This document shows, piece after piece, positions 5,893-9,307 of a DNA stretch of 9,307 bases (position 1 is its first letter; each line of letters begins with the position of its first letter). Location: positions 1-9,307 of the forward strand of contig CAJFUT010000065.1 of assembly GCA_904420255.1 (NCBI GenBank), in the 5' to 3' direction. A model generated the notes under the pieces. The model was not told the origin of the DNA and searched no databases. It saw only the letters and a list, made by a program, of their open reading frames with translations. Source of the DNA: an uncultured Angelakisella sp. (GTDB lineage Bacteria > Bacillota > Clostridia > Oscillospirales > Ruminococcaceae). The position numbers were made by a program, and so were the translations under genes.

Positions 5893-6552
5893 ATGATGAG
5901 CTACGCTGAGATCAAAAGCAACCCCCAGATCCGCACCTATATCCAGAAGGCGGACGAATCCCTGGTGGCCCTGGGCTACACCGAGCACAGCTTCGCCCAT
6001 GTCACCCGGGTGGCCGCCGAGGCCAAAAACATCCTGGCGGCCCTGGGCTACGACGAGCACACCCAGGAGCTGGCCCAGATCGCCGGCTACCTCCACGACA
6101 TCGGCAACATCGTCAACCGCATCGACCACGCCCAAAGCGGCGCCGTCATGGCCTTCCGCCTCCTGGACAAGCTGGGCTTCGACCCGGAGGACATCGCCAC
6201 CATCGTCAGCGCCATCGGCAACCACGACGAGTCCACCGCCTACCCGGTGAACCCGGTGGCCGCGGCCCTGATCCTCTCGGACAAAACCGACGTGCGCCGC
6301 ACCCGGGTCCGCAACCACGACATCGCCACCTTCGACATCCACGACCGGGTCAACTACGCCGTGGAAAAGGCCCGCACCACCATGAGCGAGGATAAGAAAT
6401 CCATTATCCTCTCCCTCACCATCGACACCTCCATCTCCGCCGTCATGGACTACTTTGAAATCTTCCTGACCCGGATGATGCTCTGCCGCAAGGCCGCCGA
6501 AAAGCTGGGACTGCGGTTCCGCCTGGTGATTAACGGCACCGACGTGCTGTAA
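5893..6552 (+). CDS. HD-domain metal-dependent phosphohydrolase
   Basis: Predicted cytoplasmic metal-dependent phosphohydrolase; substrate unknown, probably a nucleotide or other phosphorylated metabolite. 219 residues. Candidate metal ligands are His36 (AHVTRV), the HD pair His68-Asp69 in YLHDIGN, His79 (IDHAQSG), His111-Asp112 in GNHD and Asp130 in ILSDKTDVRR. The order H, HD, H, H, D is that of the HD superfamily. The C-terminal 70 residues (SIILSLTIDTSISAVMDYFEIF) look like an alpha/beta tail typical of clostridial members. It has tandem ATGs at 5893 and 5896; the SD AGAGGAG (5877-5883) overlaps the rbsK stop and lies nine bases before 5893, implying co-transcription and probably coupled translation with rbsK. 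A strong terminator follows 31 bp after the stop. Confidence 0.88.
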   Translation: MMSYAEIKSNPQIRTYIQKADESLVALGYTEHSFAHVTRVAAEAKNILAALGYDEHTQELAQIAGYLHDIGNIVNRIDHAQSGAVMAFRLLDKLGFDPEDIATIVSAIGNHDESTAYPVNPVAAALILSDKTDVRRTRVRNHDIATFDIHDRVNYAVEKARTTMSEDKKSIILSLTIDTSISAVMDYFEIFLTRMMLCRKAAEKLGLRFRLVINGTDVL

Positions 6553-6580
6553 CCGCCGCCTTCGGCCCGCGCCCCGCAGG

Positions 6581-6623
6581 AAAGGCCGGGGCAGCCCGTC
6601 TTAAGGGCTGCCCCGGCCTTTTT
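6581..6623 (+). terminator. Strong intrinsic terminator of the rbsK-HD operon
   Basis: A perfect 14-bp GC-rich stem pairs 6584-6597 with 6605-6618, extended by three A-T pairs (6581-6583 with 6619-6621). The loop is GTCTTAA and a five-T run follows (6619-6623). It closes the operon before the convergent minus-strand gene. Confidence 0.92.
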
Positions 6624-6723
6624 CCGGCCTCCGGCCCTGGAAAAGCCTGAGCCGCATGGACGGCGCAGATTCTTAAAAAACTTTCACACGTCCTTAAAAA
6701 GAATGAAAAAACAAACAGAATCC

Positions 6724-6752
6724 TTGTGCGGCCCATCCCCGCCGGGTATAAT
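6724..6752 (+). promoter_or_regulatory. Orphan promoter in the convergent intergenic region
   Basis: -35 TTGTGC (6724-6729) and a perfect -10 TATAAT (6747-6752) are 17 bp apart, with an A-rich tract upstream (about 6674-6720) resembling an UP element. No plus-strand protein gene follows. The first downstream signal is a terminator at 6819-6860. Confidence 0.6.
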
Positions 6753-6758
6753 AAAACA

Positions 6759-6860
6759 CGCAATCAGAAATCACCTTTTCCTGTTTGCCTTCTCTTTTTT
6801 TCATTTCTCTATACTATACGGCACGAGGCCCCTTCTCACGAAGGGGCCTCGCGCCGTTTT
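6759..6860 (+). ncRNA. Candidate small RNA (~100 nt)
   Basis: An orphan consensus-like promoter (start predicted near 6759) is followed about 60 nt later by an intrinsic terminator ending in TTTT at 6857-6860. Both sit between the convergent rbsK-HD operon and the ArgZ-C-like gene, with no reading frame between them. The body is unstructured and pyrimidine-rich (about 6774-6810), as in some antisense-to-Shine-Dalgarno sRNAs. It does not resemble tmRNA, SRP RNA or 6S RNA as far as I can tell. The terminator hairpin could instead serve the minus-strand gene, whose stop is 17 bp away. That would weaken this call. Confidence 0.38.
6819..6860 (+). terminator. Intrinsic terminator, possibly bidirectional
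   Basis: A perfect 12-bp stem (6824-6835 with 6840-6851, loop TCAC) is extended past one A-C mismatch by four more pairs (6819-6822 with 6853-6856). TTTT at 6857-6860 gives a plus-strand terminator. On the minus strand it follows the 6874 stop closely but is trailed by TATAGTATAG, which lacks a T-run, so termination in that direction would be weaker. Confidence 0.75.
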
Positions 6861-6873
6861 CACGCTCCGCCCC

Positions 6874-7958
6874 TCACTCCACCAGGGCGGCCAGCTTGGT
6901 CACAAAATCCTGGACGTTGGTCACCATGGTGGTTACCGCCAGGCTTCCCCGGTCCCGGAGCTTGTTGACGGCAAACTCCGAAGCGTCCACCGAGTAGAAG
7001 AAGGTGGGGCGCACCTTCCCCTCCACCACCCGGTAGGAGGGGGTCATATTCCCCACGGCGATGGAATGGAGCTGGGTGGCCAGGGCTACCACGGTGGTGG
7101 CCCGCCGCACCAGGTCCCGCATCCGGTTCTGGGCCTGGTAGACGTCGGCCTCCACCTCGGGGAGGGGGCCGTCGTCCCGGATGGAGCCGGCCAGGACAAA
7201 GGGGACCTTCCCGCGGACGCAGGCGGCCATCACGCCGCTCTCCACCCCGTATTCCCGGAGAAAGGCCGGGATGGAGCCGCAGGCCCGGACCTTGTTGAGG
7301 GCATCCAGGTGGTGGTAATGCCCCAGGGGAATGCTCTCCTGGGTGCGGATATCCTGGCCCAGGGCGGTGCCCAGAAGCCCTCCCTCCAGGTCGTGGGTGG
7401 CCAGGGCGTTGCCGGCCAGGAGGCCGTGGACATAGCCCTTCTCCACCAGGGAGGCCATGGCGTCCCTGCTGGCGGCGTCAAAGACGCAGGCGGGCCCCAG
7501 CACCCAGACCACCGAGCCATGGTCACGCTCATAGGCAAGCAGCCGGGCCAGCTTCCGATAATCCGGGGAATAGGCGGTTTCCCGGCTCCTGCCCTGGCGG
7601 AAAGCAAAGGCCTCCCGGGCGTCCCGGGCCTGGGAGAACCCGTCGGCGTGGAGGAAAATTCCCTGAGCGCCGTCCTCCCCCCGGCCCAGCACCACCAGGT
7701 CCCCGGCCCGGAGCCGGCGGAATTCCACCGCCTCCACCCGGCCCTCGGGCCGCACCACCAGCACCGAGTCCATCCGGCTGTCCTCCGCCAGCAGCCACCT
7801 CCCCCCTGCCCGGACATACTCGGGGTAGATGGAGGTGGCGTGGAAGCCCTCCGGGGCGACGCCGTCCCTGGGGGCCGGGGCCAGGGGGCGTCCGGGGCGT
7901 CTGCCAGCCCCAGGGCTGCAAAATCCGGCGCCGTGTACTGAGGAAGCTCCATGGACAT
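6874..7958 (-). CDS. TIGR00300/ArgZ C-terminal-like (archaeal ornithine cyclodeaminase-related) protein, apparent frameshift
   Basis: Related to the C-terminal half of the LOR/SDH-TIGR00300 group, which includes archaeal-type ornithine cyclodeaminase and the cyanobacterial ArgZ/AgrE C-terminal domains; the activity here is unknown. Family blocks in the long frame: LAGNALATHDLE, a HHLDALN stretch, VPFVLAGSIRDDGPLP and LATQLHSIAVGNM. An uninterrupted frame runs 6874-7773 (299 aa from ATG 7773, with GGAGG eight bases before it). However, the family-like residues continue upstream in that frame without a start (DGVAPEGFHATSIYPEYV). The normal start is in another frame: ATG 7958, SD AAGGAG ten bases away, reading MSMELPQYTAPDF. 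Adding one base to the C5 run at 7884-7888 joins them into a 361-aa protein. The N-terminal LOR/SDH domain (about 100 residues in longer relatives) is absent even then. It is a pseudogene, a sequencing error or, least likely, a recoding site. Confidence 0.75.
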
Positions 7959-7979
7959 CTGAATTCTTCTCCTTTCCTG

Positions 7980-8009
7980 GCTTCCCCGCTGCGGGGGAGC
8001 TGCTTTTTT
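7980..8009 (+). terminator. Terminator-like hairpin upstream of sigK
   Basis: GCTTCCCCG (7980-7988) pairs with CGGGGGAGC (7992-8000), nine pairs including one G-T, loop CTG. A six-T run follows at 8004-8009. No plus-strand gene ends here, so it would block antisense read-through from the ArgZ-C-like region into sigK. On the minus strand the same hairpin lies in the leader just ahead of that gene's SD. Confidence 0.4.
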
Positions 8010-8140
8010 ACTGTATCATAACCCGGGGGCAAAGTAAAGCCGGGGCCCGGGGAAGGACAGCCAAAAATCCCCCCGCCGGGTGCAGCTTCCGCCCTTTCCG
8101 GCATATAGATGATACGATACGGAAAGGAGTGACGTCCGCT

Positions 8141-8848
8141 ATGTACCTGAGCCTTGTCTGGGCTGCCCTGTGCAGTATGCTGTATTTCGCCCTCCACGTC
8201 ACCTGCTCCGGCACCTTCCCCAAGCCCCTCACCCCCAAGCAGGAGCGGGAATGCCTGGAGCGGATCCGCCAGGGGGACCGGAACGCCAAAAACACCCTCA
8301 TCGAACACAACCTGCGGCTGGTGGCCCATATTGTCAAGAAATATTACGCCATCCCCGGGGAGCAGGAGGATCTGATCTCCATCGGCACCATCGGCCTGAT
8401 CAAGGCGGCCTCCACCTTTGACTATGAGAAATCCCGCAAATTCAGCACCTATGCCAGCAAATGCATCGAAAACGAGATCCTGATGCATTTCCGCTCCCGG
8501 CGCAAATGCGCCTCGGACGTCAGCCTCAGCGACCCTGTGGACACCGACCGGGACGGCAACAGCCTCACCCTCATGGACATCATGAGCGAGGAGGTGGATA
8601 TGGTGGGGCAGATTGACCTGCAGCTCAAATCCGCCCAGCTCCGCCGGTATATCAACTCCTTCCTGGATGACCGGGAGCGGGAGATCATCGCCCTGCGGTA
8701 CGGACTGGACGGCCGCCCTCCCATGACCCAGCGGGAGGTGGCCGGGCGCCTGGGCATTTCCAGGAGCTATGTCAGCCGCATCGAGAAAAAAGCGGTGGAG
8801 GTGCTGCGGGGCCAGTTCAAAAGCTCCTGCCCGGGGGAGTTTTTTTAA
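8141..8848 (+). CDS. sigK: RNA polymerase sporulation sigma factor SigK (pro-sigma-K)
   Basis: Late mother-cell sigma factor driving coat and maturation genes during sporulation. 235 residues. The first about 20 residues (MYLSLVWAALCSMLYFALHV) are hydrophobic and match the pro-sequence that SpoIVFB removes in Bacillus. FPKPLTPKQE (26-35) then begins the conserved part. Region 2 includes EHNLRLVAHIVKKYY (55-69), DLISIGTIGLIKA (77-89) and YASKCIENEILMHFR (104-118). Region 4 includes DDREREIIALRYGLDG (176-191) and the helix-turn-helix TQREVAGRLGISRSYVSRIE (196-215). The gene is continuous, with no skin-type interruption. ATG 8141 has SD AAGGAG 11 bases upstream, slightly long. The stop TAA 8846-8848 falls in a T7A6 tract. 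Related sigma-E or sigma-G are less likely given the pro-sequence and FPKPL start. Confidence 0.93.
   Translation: MYLSLVWAALCSMLYFALHVTCSGTFPKPLTPKQERECLERIRQGDRNAKNTLIEHNLRLVAHIVKKYYAIPGEQEDLISIGTIGLIKAASTFDYEKSRKFSTYASKCIENEILMHFRSRRKCASDVSLSDPVDTDRDGNSLTLMDIMSEEVDMVGQIDLQLKSAQLRRYINSFLDDREREIIALRYGLDGRPPMTQREVAGRLGISRSYVSRIEKKAVEVLRGQFKSSCPGEFF
8819..8846 (+). terminator. Possible intrinsic terminator overlapping the sigK stop
   Basis: CTCCT (8824-8828) pairs with GGGAG (8835-8839), flanked by AAAA (8819-8822) opposite TTTT with one bulge. A T-run fills 8840-8846. The stem is short and the run includes the first base of the TAA stop, so termination here would compete with translation. 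No better terminator is visible downstream. Confidence 0.35.
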
Positions 8849-9180
8849 AAAAGGCTCCCGGGCCCGCACATGGCCAAAGGCGCAGCACTGCGGAAATATG
8901 CCGCACTTGAGCGGACGGCTACGGCGCCCTTTCATAAACTCTGGCCGCTAAAAATTCCTCCAAGAGGCAATAGGAACCGATACAGCACCCTTAAGGGCTG
9001 TCCAAGCGGTTGACATCATCTCTTGGAGGAATTTGGGGTCGGGTGCTTTCCCAAGTCAATGTACGGAAAGCCGGCTTCTTCTTAATAGAACACAGTTAAA
9101 ATGATTGGGGTACTCCAGATTTCTTCCTTTACTCAATTTTGGGCGCTTGGGCCTCCGGGGCCAAACCAAACAAAGCAGGA
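8849..9180. other. Non-coding stretch downstream of sigK
   Basis: No supported gene. GC content falls across this interval from the GC-rich level of sigK toward the roughly 40% of the window's right end. The main structure is the nested inverted repeat at 8952-9034. Short open frames on both strands exist (for example about 9021-9085) but have no SD and no recognisable family. Confidence 0.6.
8952..9034. repeat. 83-nt nested inverted repeat (15-bp perfect outer arms)
   Basis: AAATTCCTCCAAGAG (8952-8966) is the exact reverse complement of CTCTTGGAGGAATTT (9020-9034). Inside, AACCG (8975-8979) pairs with CGGTT (9007-9011). Inside that, ACAG plus CCC (8982-8990, two-base bulge) pairs with GGG plus CTGT (8995-9001) around a TTAA loop. 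The whole could fold as one long hairpin in RNA or a cruciform in DNA. A competing pairing exists between AGCACCC (8984-8990) and GGGTGCT (9041-9047). It may be a MITE-like remnant, a structured 3' RNA or a regulatory site. Confidence 0.7.
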
Positions 9181-9307
9181 GAAACCGGAAGGTCCATTAA
9201 TCGCTGCACAAACAACTTCGAAGCTATTTTGAAAAGAACTGCTATGCAAATTGCTCAGAAGTCCATTCTTCTGGCCGATAACAGCAAGTTTTTTGGCTAC
9301 TCTTTAA
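9178..9307 (+). pseudogene. DeoR/GlpR-family transcription regulator, C-terminal fragment
   Basis: The frame ending at the right edge reads EAILKRTAMQIAQKSILLAD then NSKFFGYSL. This matches the DeoR C-terminal effector domain pattern (E-A-x-x-K-R-x-M, then V/I-LLAD-S-SKF). The frame is open only from 9100, has no plausible start before ATG 9244, and the N-terminal HTH and most of the sensor domain are not upstream in any frame I could read. It is therefore a 5'-truncated remnant that continues past the window. Codons (AGA, ATT, AAA, TTT) and about 40% GC over 9181-9307 differ sharply from the other genes here, suggesting separate origin. Confidence 0.65.

Noticed and set aside
4861..6342. Minus-strand 493-codon frame opposite rbsK and the HD gene
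   Set aside because: Gly/Val/His-rich antisense shadow; the plus strand encodes two recognisable proteins with SDs, a promoter and a terminator.
7884..7888. Programmed -1 frameshift site
   Set aside because: A single CCC codon can slip by one base, but there is no full X-XXY-YYZ heptamer, and no upstream SD-like stimulator was identified. A lost base in the C5 run is simpler.
6703..7941. Plus-strand 412-codon frame through the candidate sRNA and opposite the ArgZ-C-like gene
   Set aside because: Antisense composition (Gly/His/Pro-rich), crosses a terminator hairpin, and the opposite strand has conserved family blocks.
8102..8119. Sporulation-type -10 boxes (CATATAGAT, GATACGATA) upstream of sigK
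   Set aside because: Matches to the sigma-E/sigma-K -10 are partial, no -35 element is visible at the right distance, and the second box is too close to the SD.
8141..8848. Skin-type interruption of sigK
   Set aside because: The reading frame is continuous through regions 2 and 4, with no recombinase or insertion.
7529..8935. Minus-strand 468-codon frame opposite sigK
   Set aside because: Shadow of sigK, which has complete sigma-factor regions on the plus strand.

Overview
The window comes from a GC-rich, spore-forming Firmicute. A hand count of one glnN line gives about 70% GC. It carries a type III glutamine synthetase and an intact pro-sigma-K gene, a sporulation factor of Bacilli and Clostridia. 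Together with the GC content and strong Shine-Dalgarno sites, this points to the Oscillospiraceae/Ruminococcaceae (the Flavonifractor/Oscillibacter type of gut clostridia). The genus is an inference.

Layout, left to right. (1) The 3' part of glnN (type III glutamine synthetase, +) runs in from the left edge. (2) A 626-bp non-coding stretch (1769-2394) holds hairpins, a degenerate ~95-bp tandem duplication and, at its end, a clear promoter. (3) plsC (acylglycerophosphate acyltransferase, +) follows. (4) A convergent intergenic region of short GC-rich repeats reaches back into the 3' end of plsC. (5) A CaCA-family cation/calcium antiporter lies on the minus strand. (6) A small histidine-free cupin gene (-) has its own consensus promoter and terminator. 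(7) An AT-rich divergent promoter region leads into a two-gene operon: ribokinase rbsK and an HD-domain phosphohydrolase, closed by a strong terminator. (8) An orphan promoter followed by a terminator may encode a ~100-nt small RNA. (9) A TIGR00300/ArgZ-C-like gene (-) looks frameshifted by one base in a C5 run near its 5' end. (10) sigK (+) appears intact and uninterrupted. (11) The last ~350 bp are non-coding and fall to about 40% GC at the end. They contain an 83-nt nested inverted repeat, then the C-terminal piece of a DeoR-family regulator whose N-terminal part is not present.

The genes do not form one pathway. They are core metabolism (nitrogen assimilation, phospholipid synthesis, ion transport, ribose use, sporulation) in separate transcription units, most with visible promoters or terminators. 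I see no defence, secretion or mobile-element system. The best leads for something undescribed are the candidate sRNA at 6759-6860, the short frameshifted ArgZ-C-like gene, the interspersed repeats at 1799-2280 and 3129-3352, and the nested palindrome at the composition switch near 8950. All functional calls come from reading motifs by eye; no database search was possible.
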